Positions 9,923-17,354 of a stretch of DNA of 20,825 bases are shown one piece after another. The DNA lies in the NCBI GenBank assembly GCA_009886815.1, contig QXYP01000205.1:1-20825 (forward strand), written 5' to 3'. The DNA comes from Halieaceae bacterium (lineage in GTDB: Bacteria; Pseudomonadota; Gammaproteobacteria; Pseudomonadales; Halieaceae). Position 1 is the first letter of the stretch. Each line of letters starts with the position of its first letter. Made by a program: the position numbers and the translations under genes. The notes beneath the pieces are model-generated. The model searched no databases, was not told the origin of the DNA, and saw only the letters and a list, made by a program, of their open reading frames with translations.

Positions 9923-9942
9923 AATTCATTGAGATTTTAGCG
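9917..9942 (+). repeat. inverted repeat straddling the rpsI stop codon
   Basis: CGCTAAAAT (9917-9925) and ATTTTAGCG (9934-9942) form a perfect 9-bp stem with an 8-nt loop. The left arm contains the TAA stop of rpsI. There is no T-run after it, so it does not look like a standard intrinsic terminator. It could still attenuate transcription or protect the rplM-rpsI mRNA end. Confidence 0.55.
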
Positions 9943-10135
9943 ACAAGGTTGGCCGGACATGGGTTCGGCGTAAATCTGTCGCTTATTTGTCTACGTAAAA
10001 ACGATTGGAATGGTGTAATGCGACGTTGTCGCTTGCCGCATACGTAGTAGAGCACTAACATTCTCGCGCAACAAATTCCGTGCTTTCCTAGGTCGTAGGG
10101 TCAGGAAAGCTGCCTCAATGTCGGAGAGGATTCCC
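9943..10135 (+). promoter_or_regulatory. petA upstream region with phased repeats
   Basis: This gap before the bc1 genes contains an inverted repeat GCGAC-GTT-GTCGC (10020-10032) and an imperfect direct repeat TGTCGCTT...TACGTA at 9977-9997 and 10027-10046, about 50 bp apart. A moderate promoter (TTGCCG 10033-10038, 17-bp spacer, TAACAT 10056-10061) follows immediately. The arrangement looks like an operator/promoter for the respiratory operon, but no regulator can be named. Confidence 0.35.
10123..10129 (+). promoter_or_regulatory. ribosome binding site fixing the petA start at 10136
   Basis: GGAGAGG lies 6 nt upstream of the ATG at 10136 and downstream of the in-frame ATG at 10118, favouring the later start. 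A weaker AGGAAA precedes 10118, so the longer form is not excluded. Confidence 0.6.
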
Positions 10136-10765
10136 ATGAGCGAAATGCAATCTAGCCAAAACGATTCGGCGCAGCCGGATGCAAAAAGTCAAACCCGACG
10201 GCGGTTTCTGACCGCTGCAACGTCCGCAGTGGGTGTTGCGGGTGTGGTTGGCGTAGCGACACCATTTATGGGGTCGTGGAATCCCTCGGAGAAGGCCAAG
10301 GCCGCCGGGGCTCCGGTAAAGGCCGACATTGGCGCACTCGAACCCGGGCAGATGGTCGTCGTAGAATGGCGCGGAAAGCCCGTTTACGTTGTGCATCGTA
10401 CGGGCAATCAGCTTGAGGATTTACCAAAGCTAGACGGCATCCTTAAGGATCCCGGCTCAGAGGGCTCTGACCAGCCCGGCTATGTTGAAGCCGAAGGCCG
10501 TTCGATAAGGCCCGAGCTGTTTGTTGCGGTGGGCTTATGCACCCACTTGGGATGCGCGCCCAAATTTAGACCAGAGGTCGGTGCGGCCGACCTGGGTGGA
10601 GACGAGTGGTTGGGCGGGTTTTTCTGTCCTTGTCATGGTTCAAAGTTTGATTTGGCAGGGCGCGTTTTTCAGGGTGTGCCTGCTTCTGCCAACTTGGTTG
10701 TCCCGCCTTACAGTTTCGAAGGTGACAACGTACTTGTAATCGGTGTGGATGCGGAGGCGGCCTAA
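10136..10765 (+). CDS. petA: Rieske [2Fe-2S] subunit of the bc1 complex
   Basis: Iron-sulfur subunit of ubiquinol-cytochrome c reductase, which takes the first electron from ubiquinol at the Qo site and passes it to cytochrome c1. The product is 209 residues. It has a twin-arginine signal anchor (TRRRFLTA near 20-27 followed by a hydrophobic, Gly/Ala/Val-rich helix), which is expected because Rieske proteins fold before Tat export. The cluster boxes are CTHLGC (Cys135, His137, Cys140) and CPCHG (Cys164, Cys166, His167): two Cys and two His ligands plus the family disulfide Cys140-Cys166. It overlaps the cytochrome gene by 1 nt (TAATG), so the subunits are translationally coupled. Confidence 0.97.
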   Translation: MSEMQSSQNDSAQPDAKSQTRRRFLTAATSAVGVAGVVGVATPFMGSWNPSEKAKAAGAPVKADIGALEPGQMVVVEWRGKPVYVVHRTGNQLEDLPKLDGILKDPGSEGSDQPGYVEAEGRSIRPELFVAVGLCTHLGCAPKFRPEVGAADLGGDEWLGGFFCPCHGSKFDLAGRVFQGVPASANLVVPPYSFEGDNVLVIGVDAEAA

Positions 10766-12795
10766 TGGAAAAAGCATTGAATTCTTTTGTTGGATGGATT
10801 GATACACGCCTGCCAATTACGAGGGCGTGGAACACCCACATGGGTGAGTACTATGCACCCAAAAACTTCAACCTTTGGTATTTCTTCGGGGTATTTTCTC
10901 TCCTAGTACTGGTCAACCAGCTGCTAACCGGCATCTGGCTGACAATGAATTACACGCCCTCTGCGGAAGAGGCGTTTGCGTCGGTTGAGTACATCATGCG
11001 GGATGTCGACTACGGCTGGCTGCTCCGTTACATGCATTCGACGGGCGCCTCGGCATTTTTCATTGTGGTGTACCTGCATATGTTTCGAGCCATGATGTAC
11101 GGCTCCTACAAAAAGCCCCGAGAGCTGTTGTGGGTCTTTGGCATGATGATTTTCATTGTGCTTATGGCTGAGGCTTTTGTGGGCTACGTACTGCCTTGGG
11201 GTCAGATGTCGTATTGGGGCGCGCAGGTGATTATTTCCCTGTTTGGCGCTATTCCCGTCGTGGGCGAGGATATTGTGACGTGGATTCGAGGCGATTACCT
11301 ACTGTCAGGTATTACGCTCAACCGTTTCTTTGCGCTGCATGTCGTCGCCTTGCCCATTGTATTGCTGGCCTTGGTGGTGCTGCACATTCTCGCGCTGCAT
11401 GAAGTGGGCTCAAATAACCCTGACGGTGTGGAAATTAAGAAAAACAAAGACGCAAATGGCGTCCCCTTAGACGGGATTCGTTTTCACCCTTACTACTCAG
11501 TGCATGATATTCAGGGTATTGCGGTATTCCTTTTCTTCTTCTGCGCCATTATATTTTTTGCGCCTGAGATGAGCGGATACTTCTTGGAGTTCGCCAATTT
11601 TGAACAGGCCAACGGGCTAAAGACCCCGGAACATATAGCGCCCGTGTGGTATTTCACGCCGTTTTATTCGGTTTTGAGAGCGGTGCCCGATAAGTTTTGG
11701 GGTTTCGTATTCTTTGCAGCCTCGGTCGCCATTCCCTTTGCTTTACCGTGGTTGGATCGCTGCGACGTGAAATCATGGCGTTACCGGGGCATGATTAACC
11801 GCGTAATGCTGTTGCTGTTTGTTGTGTGCTTTTTGATTCTCGGTGTATTGGGCGTGAAAGCCCCCACGCCTGAGCGTACATTCTTGGCCCAGATATGCAC
11901 CATTTTTTACTTTGCTTTCTTCTTGGCCATGCCCATCTGGTCGAAGCTTGACAAGGTGAAGCCTGTGCCCGACAGGGTAACAATGGACGGTGGTGTGGGC
12001 GTCATAAAGAGCTTGGGTATTCTTGCTGTCATGGGGGCTCTCACGGTTATCCCTCTGAAGGTTGTGGGCGCAGAGTCTGGTTTCGACTGCGGTACGATTC
12101 CCTGCGATCCGATCACAACCGATGCGGCGGATAAGCCGTCACTTCAGCGTGGAGCAGCGCTCTACACGAACTACTGCATGGGGTGTCACTCTTTGCAATA
12201 CTCTCGCCACAATCGCGTAGCGAGAGATTTGGGTATCCCTGAGGATTTGTACAAGGCCAATCTGATGTTCGATCCCGAAACCAAAATTGGTGCGCTCATG
12301 GATAATTCCATGGATAAAAGCAATGCCAAAAAGTGGTTCGGCGCGACACCCCCAGACTTGACCCTCGTGTCGCGAGCACGGCAGCCTGAGTGGCTGTACA
12401 CCTATCTGCGCACGTTTTATAAGGATGACTCTCGGCCATACGGCGTAAATAACAAGGTCTACCCCAAAGTTGGCATGCCCCACGTCTTGATGGAGCTTCA
12501 GGGAATGCCTGAATGTGCTGCAGGCCCAGATCTGGCAAACGGTCAGATGGACCCATTGACCGGAGATGCTATGATGGCGGAGCCATGCGGTCGACTGGAA
12601 ATTGCGGCTGCTGGAATCATGAGTGGGGATGAGTACGACTCGGCGATTTACGACTTAGTTAATTTTTTGGCGTACACAGCCGAGCCCATCAAGCTGCAGC
12701 GACAGCAAATGGGCATCAAAGTTTTGTTATTCCTTGCTATTTTCTTTGTATTCGCATGGCTTTTGAGTCGCGAATATTGGAAGGACGTCCACTAA
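10765..12795 (+). CDS. petBC: cytochrome b-cytochrome c1 fusion polypeptide of the bc1 complex
   Basis: One uninterrupted 676-residue frame encodes both haem subunits of ubiquinol-cytochrome c reductase. Residues 1-405 are cytochrome b, with haem ligands His91/His105 and His192/His207 and the Qo motif as PVWY at 293-296. Residues about 415-436 form a signal-peptide-like segment (Lys, hydrophobic core, V-G-A). From 437 the mature cytochrome c1 follows, with the haem-binding CMGCH at 471-475, a likely axial Met571 in VGMPH, four further cysteines (442, 447, 584, 608) and a C-terminal anchor helix at 650-668. Most proteobacteria encode petB and petC separately. The known precedent is Bradyrhizobium fbcH, whose product is cut by signal peptidase into b and c1; I infer the same here. 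GGAGG lies 7 nt before the ATG. The His192/His207 spacing and PVWY are what I recall for beta/gamma lineages. Confidence 0.95.
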   Translation: MEKALNSFVGWIDTRLPITRAWNTHMGEYYAPKNFNLWYFFGVFSLLVLVNQLLTGIWLTMNYTPSAEEAFASVEYIMRDVDYGWLLRYMHSTGASAFFIVVYLHMFRAMMYGSYKKPRELLWVFGMMIFIVLMAEAFVGYVLPWGQMSYWGAQVIISLFGAIPVVGEDIVTWIRGDYLLSGITLNRFFALHVVALPIVLLALVVLHILALHEVGSNNPDGVEIKKNKDANGVPLDGIRFHPYYSVHDIQGIAVFLFFFCAIIFFAPEMSGYFLEFANFEQANGLKTPEHIAPVWYFTPFYSVLRAVPDKFWGFVFFAASVAIPFALPWLDRCDVKSWRYRGMINRVMLLLFVVCFLILGVLGVKAPTPERTFLAQICTIFYFAFFLAMPIWSKLDKVKPVPDRVTMDGGVGVIKSLGILAVMGALTVIPLKVVGAESGFDCGTIPCDPITTDAADKPSLQRGAALYTNYCMGCHSLQYSRHNRVARDLGIPEDLYKANLMFDPETKIGALMDNSMDKSNAKKWFGATPPDLTLVSRARQPEWLYTYLRTFYKDDSRPYGVNNKVYPKVGMPHVLMELQGMPECAAGPDLANGQMDPLTGDAMMAEPCGRLEIAAAGIMSGDEYDSAIYDLVNFLAYTAEPIKLQRQQMGIKVLLFLAIFFVFAWLLSREYWKDVH

Positions 12796-12813
12796 CGTCC
12801 CACCCGACGAGAA

Positions 12814-12840
12814 GCGGCGGCCACCTAGTGGTTCTGCCGC
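12814..12840 (+). repeat. hairpin between the cytochrome gene and sspA
   Basis: GCGGC (12814-12818) pairs with GCCGC (12836-12840), and inside it CCAC (12821-12824) pairs with GTGG (12828-12831), giving a stem with an asymmetric internal loop. No T-run follows, so it may mark an mRNA processing or stability element rather than a terminator. Confidence 0.4.
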
Positions 12841-12869
12841 GACTGTCACTTACAACCCGGAGTTTATGA

Positions 12870-13523
12870 ATGAAACTGTCTGACGACGCCTCTGCGGTAG
12901 TGTCCAAGCGCTCTTCAATGACGCTGTTTTCGGATAGTACTAACCACTACAGCCATCGCGTGCGCATTGTGCTCGCAGAGAAAGGTGTCACAGTCGACCT
13001 CATCGAGTCGGATTCGGGCATTGCGCCTGCCGAATTGGCAGATGTTAACCCCTACAATACGATGCCCACGCTAGTCGACCGTGATTTAGTGCTGTACGAG
13101 TCGAAGGTCATGATGGAATACCTCGATGAGCGTTTTCCACACCCCCCACTTCTGCCCGTATACCCGGTTGCCAGGGCTGAGAGTCGCTTACTGATGTATC
13201 GGATTGAGCGGGACTGGTGCAGTTTGGTAGATGCGATACAGAATTCACGGTCTGACAATGTGGTCACAAAATCCGCCAAGGAATTGCGAGACGGCCTGAT
13301 GGCAATTGCGCCAATTTTTGCCGAGAAGCCCTATTTCATGAGCGAAGAGTTTACGCTGGTCGATTGCTGTATTGCCCCTATTTTGTGGCGTTTACCGTCT
13401 CTGGGCGTCGATATTCGCCCAGGCAAGCAGTCAAAACCTCTACTAGCGTATATGGACAGCTTGTTCCGGAGAGAGTCTTTCCAGGAAAGCCTAACGGTCC
13501 ATGAGCGAGAAATGCGCCTCTAA
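12870..13523 (+). CDS. sspA: stringent starvation protein A (GST-fold, RNA polymerase-associated)
   Basis: Glutathione-S-transferase-like protein that binds RNA polymerase and alters promoter choice under starvation and acid stress in known members. The product is 217 residues. The N-terminal thioredoxin-like half contains KRSSMTLFSDSTNHYSHRV and VNPYNTMPTLVDRDL. The helical half carries the SspA signature YLDERFPHPPLLPVYPVARA, followed by EKPYFMSEEFTLVDCCIAP. The start ATG at 12870 is preceded by CCCGGAG. An overlapping ATG at 12866 is out of frame and stops quickly. sspB follows after 15 nt, the usual pair, and the position behind the bc1 genes matches Pseudomonas. Confidence 0.96.
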   Translation: MKLSDDASAVVSKRSSMTLFSDSTNHYSHRVRIVLAEKGVTVDLIESDSGIAPAELADVNPYNTMPTLVDRDLVLYESKVMMEYLDERFPHPPLLPVYPVARAESRLLMYRIERDWCSLVDAIQNSRSDNVVTKSAKELRDGLMAIAPIFAEKPYFMSEEFTLVDCCIAPILWRLPSLGVDIRPGKQSKPLLAYMDSLFRRESFQESLTVHEREMRL

Positions 13524-13538
13524 TCGAGCAGCACCGTC

Positions 13539-13937
13539 GTGAACTCTAGTCGGCCCTACATTATTCGCGCGATTTACGAATGGATCGTAGACAACGAATG
13601 CACCCCGCATCTTTTAATAGATGCCACCTACGCCGGGGTCTTTGTGCCTGAAAGCTACGTTAGCGATGGACAAATTGTTCTGAATATCGCGCCGTCCGCC
13701 GTCGTATCTTTACAGATGGGCAACGACACCGTGGCCTTCAATGGCAGGTTTGGTGGGCAACCACAAGATGTCGAAGTACCTGTGGCCTCAATACTTGGCA
13801 TTTACGCCCGGGAGAATGGGCAGGGTATGGTGTTCGATGGCCCTATGGAGCCCGATCCAGATCCTGAACCACCTTATATTGGTGAGCCCTCGCCTAATGA
13901 CCGTGGTAGTCGCCCCGCGCTTAAAATTGTTAAATAA
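13539..13937 (+). CDS. sspB: ClpXP adaptor SspB
   Basis: Adaptor that binds ssrA-tagged proteins from stalled ribosomes and delivers them to the ClpXP protease. The product is 132 residues, from GTG at 13539 with no strong ribosome site, so coupling to sspA is likely. Residues 1-100 form the substrate-binding domain (RPYIIRAIYEWIVDN, DGQIVLNIAPSAV, FNGRFGG, AIYARENGQG-like segment). A short acidic, proline-rich linker follows, then the ClpX-docking tail RPALKIVK at 125-132. The linker is much shorter than in E. coli SspB (165 residues in all). Confidence 0.96.
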   Translation: MNSSRPYIIRAIYEWIVDNECTPHLLIDATYAGVFVPESYVSDGQIVLNIAPSAVVSLQMGNDTVAFNGRFGGQPQDVEVPVASILGIYARENGQGMVFDGPMEPDPDPEPPYIGEPSPNDRGSRPALKIVK

Positions 13938-13985
13938 ACCAATGCCAACGAGGCGTGGTTACGTGGGTATTTTGGCAATTCATGG

Positions 13986-14010
13986 GCCTGTTAGATAAGT
14001 TCAAACAGGC
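13986..14010. repeat. inverted repeat at the convergent sspB/dolP junction
   Basis: GCCTGTT (13986-13992) and AACAGGC (14004-14010) form a perfect 7-bp stem with an 11-nt loop. It covers the stop codon of dolP on the minus strand. No T-run is present on either side, so a terminator role is uncertain. Confidence 0.4.
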
Positions 14011-14563
14011 GCACAACCCGTTTTACGCCATCAACGTCTGCGGCTGCGGCCGCGGTTCGATTGGCCTCCTCGGTGGCTAGCAACCCCATCAGATAAACGA
14101 CGCCGTTCTCCGTGACAACTTTTACGCGTAATGAGGGTACTTCTGAATCGGTCAGTAAGGCGGTCTTAACCTTTGTAGTTAGCCAAACGTCGTTAGCCTC
14201 GGTGCCACTGGTAGATTTTGGCCCTATCACTAGCTCGTTGTAGATTCGTCTAACACCTTCTATATCACGAACCACATTCGAAGCTTGATCTTTAAGGTCT
14301 TGGGTAGGCACCTCGCCGGCAATCAGTACATAGCCGTTGTAAGACACCACAAGAAACCCCAAGTCGTCGAAAGCGTCGTTAGCAGCTCTTATATTAACGA
14401 CGGCCTTTGTTTCTATGCTTTCGTCTAAAACCTGCTCTGCGAGGCTGCGTTCACCGGGTTCCTCTTCAATACTATTACTCTCAAAAGTTGCCAGCACTGA
14501 GCCGCAACCCGCTAGACAGGCAAGGGATAAGATGATGAAAAGTCGATGGGATACACGTTTCAT
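13991..14563 (-). CDS. dolP: outer-membrane BON-domain lipoprotein DolP (YraP)
   Basis: Outer-membrane lipoprotein with two BON domains, 190 residues. E. coli DolP (YraP) binds anionic phospholipids and supports envelope integrity and BAM activity. A lipoprotein signal is visible, with lipobox LAGC and lipidated Cys20. The residue after Cys is Gly, not Asp, so outer-membrane sorting is expected. BON1 lies at about 48-115 and BON2 at about 122-190, each with the pattern of strands around a V-x-L-x-G core (GYVLIAGEV, GVVYLMGLL). GGAGG lies 7 nt before the ATG. The start overlaps the stop of the SIS gene as ATGA, placing it last in the lpoA-yraN-SIS-dolP operon. Confidence 0.92.
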   Translation of the reverse strand: MKRVSHRLFIILSLACLAGCGSVLATFESNSIEEEPGERSLAEQVLDESIETKAVVNIRAANDAFDDLGFLVVSYNGYVLIAGEVPTQDLKDQASNVVRDIEGVRRIYNELVIGPKSTSGTEANDVWLTTKVKTALLTDSEVPSLRVKVVTENGVVYLMGLLATEEANRTAAAAADVDGVKRVVRLFELI

Positions 14564-15117
14564 GTATTGTCCTCCAGTGTTCCAAACAAGGAAATGTCGA
14601 TCAGTTTAGCGAGGCAGATAGAGCAGCATTGGGATAGTGCCAACGCAGTTGCGCGATCTGCCCCAGGGAACGCCAGGCTGGGCCCCGTCCCTTGTGCGCC
14701 CACCCAGATCGATGACAAGTTACGTTTAGCGATAGATGAGGAAAGAAATTCGAGGTCTACTTGGTTAAGCGATGTGGCGAAAAGAATGACCAGATCGCCG
14801 GGTTGTCCGAGTGCGGTCAGCTGCTGAGTTAACCAACCAACACCGGGGTCAAGGCTGGTGATATGGCGACTTGTCAACTCTATCGCAGGTATCGCTGGTC
14901 GTTCCCGATAGAGGCCTTGTTGTAAAAGTTCGGTCAGTAGCCCTGCACTCGCTGCGTCGGGGCCGACACCGCACACCATAAGTTTTTTTTCATTAATAAT
15001 CGTTTGTGTGGCTAGGCTGGCTGCGGCCCCAGTGACGTCTGCAATATCATCGACTGACAGACTCAGCTGCTCTATATAGCCGCGGAAGAAGGTTGAGATG
15101 TCATCGTAGGGAATCAT
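14560..15117 (-). CDS. divergent SIS-domain protein in the diaA position
   Basis: SIS (sugar isomerase) domain protein of 185 residues, in the slot held by diaA in E. coli and a gmhA-like gene in Pseudomonas. DiaA forms tetramers that bind DnaA and stimulate replication initiation. The fold is recognisable: an N-terminal helix, then KLMVCGVGPDAASAG at about 45-59 at the ligand-loop position, LPAIAL-like PAIPAIELTS, GQPGDLVILFATS at 104-116 and a helical end with LIDISLF. However, the conserved loops are altered: GVGPDAA instead of GNGTSAA, and ATSLNQ instead of STRGNS. Sugar-phosphate binding may therefore be lost. I call the family with confidence but not the function. It overlaps dolP by 4 nt. 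Confidence 0.8.
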   Translation of the reverse strand: MIPYDDISTFFRGYIEQLSLSVDDIADVTGAAASLATQTIINEKKLMVCGVGPDAASAGLLTELLQQGLYRERPAIPAIELTSRHITSLDPGVGWLTQQLTALGQPGDLVILFATSLNQVDLEFLSSSIAKRNLSSIWVGAQGTGPSLAFPGADRATALALSQCCSICLAKLIDISLFGTLEDNT

Positions 15118-15135
15118 GGTCAGAGCGTTACCCGT

Positions 15136-15507
15136 TTATATTGACGCATCGAAGGCTTGTTGAATCCAATACGGCACGCGATGTCTGTGCCGCGTATTGT
15201 AAGCGATAACATCGAATCTTATCGGTCGTTCCTGCAAGGCTGGCGTGCGCTGTATTAGGTGCGTTGCAGCCCTGATAAGACGCTGCTGTTTGCGGTAATC
15301 GACTGAGCCGGCGCCCGATTGAATGCTCATGTGAGTTCGCAGGCGTACTTCGACAAAGACCACCGTTGCGCCCTGCTCCATAACAAGATCGATCTCGCCG
15401 TAACGGCAACCCACATTGCGCGCCAGAGTTTGCAGCCCTTGGGTTATCAAGAAGTCCTCGGCGCAATTCTCTGCGTCTTTGCCTGTCTGGGTATTCACGT
15501 TGATCAC
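15136..15507 (-). CDS. yraN: YraN (UPF0102) nuclease-fold protein
   Basis: Member of the UPF0102 family, with a PD-(D/E)XK nuclease-like fold and no settled function. The product is 123 residues. The putative active-site motifs are intact: GEIDLVM at 37-43, FVEVRLR at 51-57 and the KQQRL helix start at 73-77. The start is GTG at 15507; the next upstream codons run into an in-frame stop, so no earlier start is possible apart from this short stretch. There is no clear ribosome site. It lies 21 nt after lpoA and 18 nt before the SIS gene, in the conserved lpoA-yraN order. Confidence 0.92.
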   Translation of the reverse strand: MINVNTQTGKDAENCAEDFLITQGLQTLARNVGCRYGEIDLVMEQGATVVFVEVRLRTHMSIQSGAGSVDYRKQQRLIRAATHLIQRTPALQERPIRFDVIAYNTRHRHRVPYWIQQAFDASI

Positions 15508-15528
15508 TGTTCATTGCGGTTGGCACTA

Positions 15529-17325
15529 TCAGCGTATCGGGAGAGCTTTAAGTTTGCCGACATCGAAAGACACTGATTTAAGCTCTCTTTCAATTTCGCC
15601 ATTAGACAGCCGCTTAAGGAGTCCTGTTCTGCCCTGAAACAAGATGGCCTCTGTGGCTTCTGCTTGCTGCCAGTGGTCGATCATGTCGATGGCGTCAAAC
15701 CCCAGAGCCTGCAGTCGTGTATAGCGATCTACGTTTAGTGCCTGCAGCACAGCTGGAGTCTCTACCAAAATGAGGTCGTTTAAGTCTTGATTCTGCCCGT
15801 GGTCATGTCCGCTGTAGACAGCCGACGAGCTATAAACTGGCACATCGCCACTGTAGTGATATATCAGCAGAGGGCGCAGGCGGCGGGCTTGCGCGGGGTC
15901 GGACGCCAGCAAAAAAATCACATCAAAGTCTTGACGTCGTCGTGGTCGTGACGCGACTGGAGCTTCAAAGGCAGCCTCCAGCATTTGTATTCTGCGTTCC
16001 GATGCCACTGATCCTGCACTGCTGCCAATTTGTTCGGAGATGGCCGTCGTGTCTTCTAGGGTCAGGGTGCTAGCGGTTACGCCACCAATGCCTCTCCACA
16101 CCTCATTTAAAGCCACCTCCATACGCCGACCCCATTCACTGTCGGGGCGAATAACTAACGCTTTTCGCTGGCCTCTACCAAATGCAAGCTGTGCTATTTG
16201 GCGGGCTTCATCTTCTGGGGCCAGGCTCATAGCGCTCCAGTTCGCCACACCCGTACTGGCATAGACCTCGGGCCGATTCAGCGCGATAACGGGCGTGGGG
16301 CGCTCTTTTAGGCTCTCTAGAGTTTGGGCTTCCGATTTAATCAGCGGGCCAATGACGAGGTCTGCCCCCTCATTGATTGCGTCACGATACGCCAGCACCG
16401 CGCTGGGCCGCAGCTCGGTATCAACGGTGAAAAGTCTGGGGCGCTGTTTGGGGTCTGGGAATTTTCGATACAGGCCCTCGGTTATACCTTCAAGTACCGC
16501 ATTTCCGGCAGATTGGAGGCGCCCTGACAGTGGCAACAGCACGCCAATACTTTCCGGTGGCTGTGCATCGAGCCACGTGTCTAGGGCTGCGGGCAGGGGC
16601 TTTGTGGCGGTGTGGCCTGGGTGTGTGGCAAGCCAGTTATACGTAGCGTTGCGACCCGATCTATAGGCTTGCACTAATGTCAGCCATCCGCGCCAGCCTG
16701 GGTCATCGGCCGTGGCGGCTGCACGACCCAACTGCCCATCATCAAGATGCATTAGCAGGGTCCACAAGTTATCACCGGCTGCTGTCACAGACTGTGTTGA
16801 GCGGGTATTGGTATTGCTTAGTTGGGCTGACGTTAGCCCAAGTTTAATTTGATAATGCGCAAATCGGGCGGCATCTAGCCATCGCCCTTGAATGCGGGCT
16901 CGTTCCTCAACGGTGGCCAGTACAAAAAGCTGTCCGTCAATGGTTGAAGTGTCTGCGCCCTTTATAAGGCGTTGGGCTAATTCAACGTCACCACTGAACC
17001 AGGCGATATCGGCATCGATGATGCCGGCGCTTGTCGCGTCAATACCCTTAATGAGAAAGGCGTCCCTCAAGATGCGCCCGGCTACAACACCTTCGGTGAG
17101 TATTCTATTGCGAACGGCATTGATTGCCGCGAGATCCAACTGTTGATCCGGTGAGGCCGGTAAAGGTTCTGGAATGTCTTGCTGTCCAGGGGCTTCCATG
17201 GATATTTTGGGCAAAGCCCCATCTGAAGGGTCTATTGTTTGGCAGCCAGTAATGCAGCACCCTGCTAACAGGAGCAAGAAAATAGTGCGGATAGGCAGAC
17301 GAGCAGTAGTTAGTTTTGAGATCAT
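15529..17325 (-). CDS. lpoA: LpoA, outer-membrane lipoprotein activator of PBP1A
   Basis: Outer-membrane lipoprotein that reaches through the periplasm and activates the class A penicillin-binding protein PBP1A. With the ATG at 17325 the product is 598 residues (E. coli 678). A lipoprotein signal ends in ITGC with lipidated Cys28; Gln follows it, consistent with outer-membrane sorting. The N-terminal part (about 45-250) is a helical, TPR-like domain. The C-terminal part, from about residue 290, is a periplasmic-binding-protein fold, beginning IGVLLPLSGRLQSAGNAVLEG and including ADLVIGPLIKSEAQTL and PVIALNRPE. I chose 17325 because it gives a compact signal peptide; in-frame starts at 17355 and 17388 would overlap the rsmI start. 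No good ribosome site precedes any of them. It heads the minus-strand operon. Confidence 0.93.
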   Translation of the reverse strand: MISKLTTARLPIRTIFLLLLAGCCITGCQTIDPSDGALPKISMEAPGQQDIPEPLPASPDQQLDLAAINAVRNRILTEGVVAGRILRDAFLIKGIDATSAGIIDADIAWFSGDVELAQRLIKGADTSTIDGQLFVLATVEERARIQGRWLDAARFAHYQIKLGLTSAQLSNTNTRSTQSVTAAGDNLWTLLMHLDDGQLGRAAATADDPGWRGWLTLVQAYRSGRNATYNWLATHPGHTATKPLPAALDTWLDAQPPESIGVLLPLSGRLQSAGNAVLEGITEGLYRKFPDPKQRPRLFTVDTELRPSAVLAYRDAINEGADLVIGPLIKSEAQTLESLKERPTPVIALNRPEVYASTGVANWSAMSLAPEDEARQIAQLAFGRGQRKALVIRPDSEWGRRMEVALNEVWRGIGGVTASTLTLEDTTAISEQIGSSAGSVASERRIQMLEAAFEAPVASRPRRRQDFDVIFLLASDPAQARRLRPLLIYHYSGDVPVYSSSAVYSGHDHGQNQDLNDLILVETPAVLQALNVDRYTRLQALGFDAIDMIDHWQQAEATEAILFQGRTGLLKRLSNGEIERELKSVSFDVGKLKALPIR

Positions 17326-17354
17326 GGCGCTGAGTATAGAACGGAGTAGCCTCA

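Noticed and set aside
11940..12075. A missed stop or frameshift separating cytochrome b and c1
   Set aside because: I read the junction codon by codon: the frame is continuous from KLDKVKPVPDR through MDGG into the c1 signal segment, with no stop and no sign of a slip site.
12139..12556. Overlapping minus-strand open frames under the cytochrome c1 part
   Set aside because: Antisense shadows; the plus frame carries CMGCH and the rest of c1 in correct order.
15128..15526. 132-codon minus-strand open frame overlapping yraN
   Set aside because: It is an alternative frame of the same DNA; the yraN frame has the GEIDLV and FVEVR motifs, while this one is compositionally odd.
16295..16666. 123-codon plus-strand open frame
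   Set aside because: Antisense to the lpoA binding-protein domain and without family resemblance.
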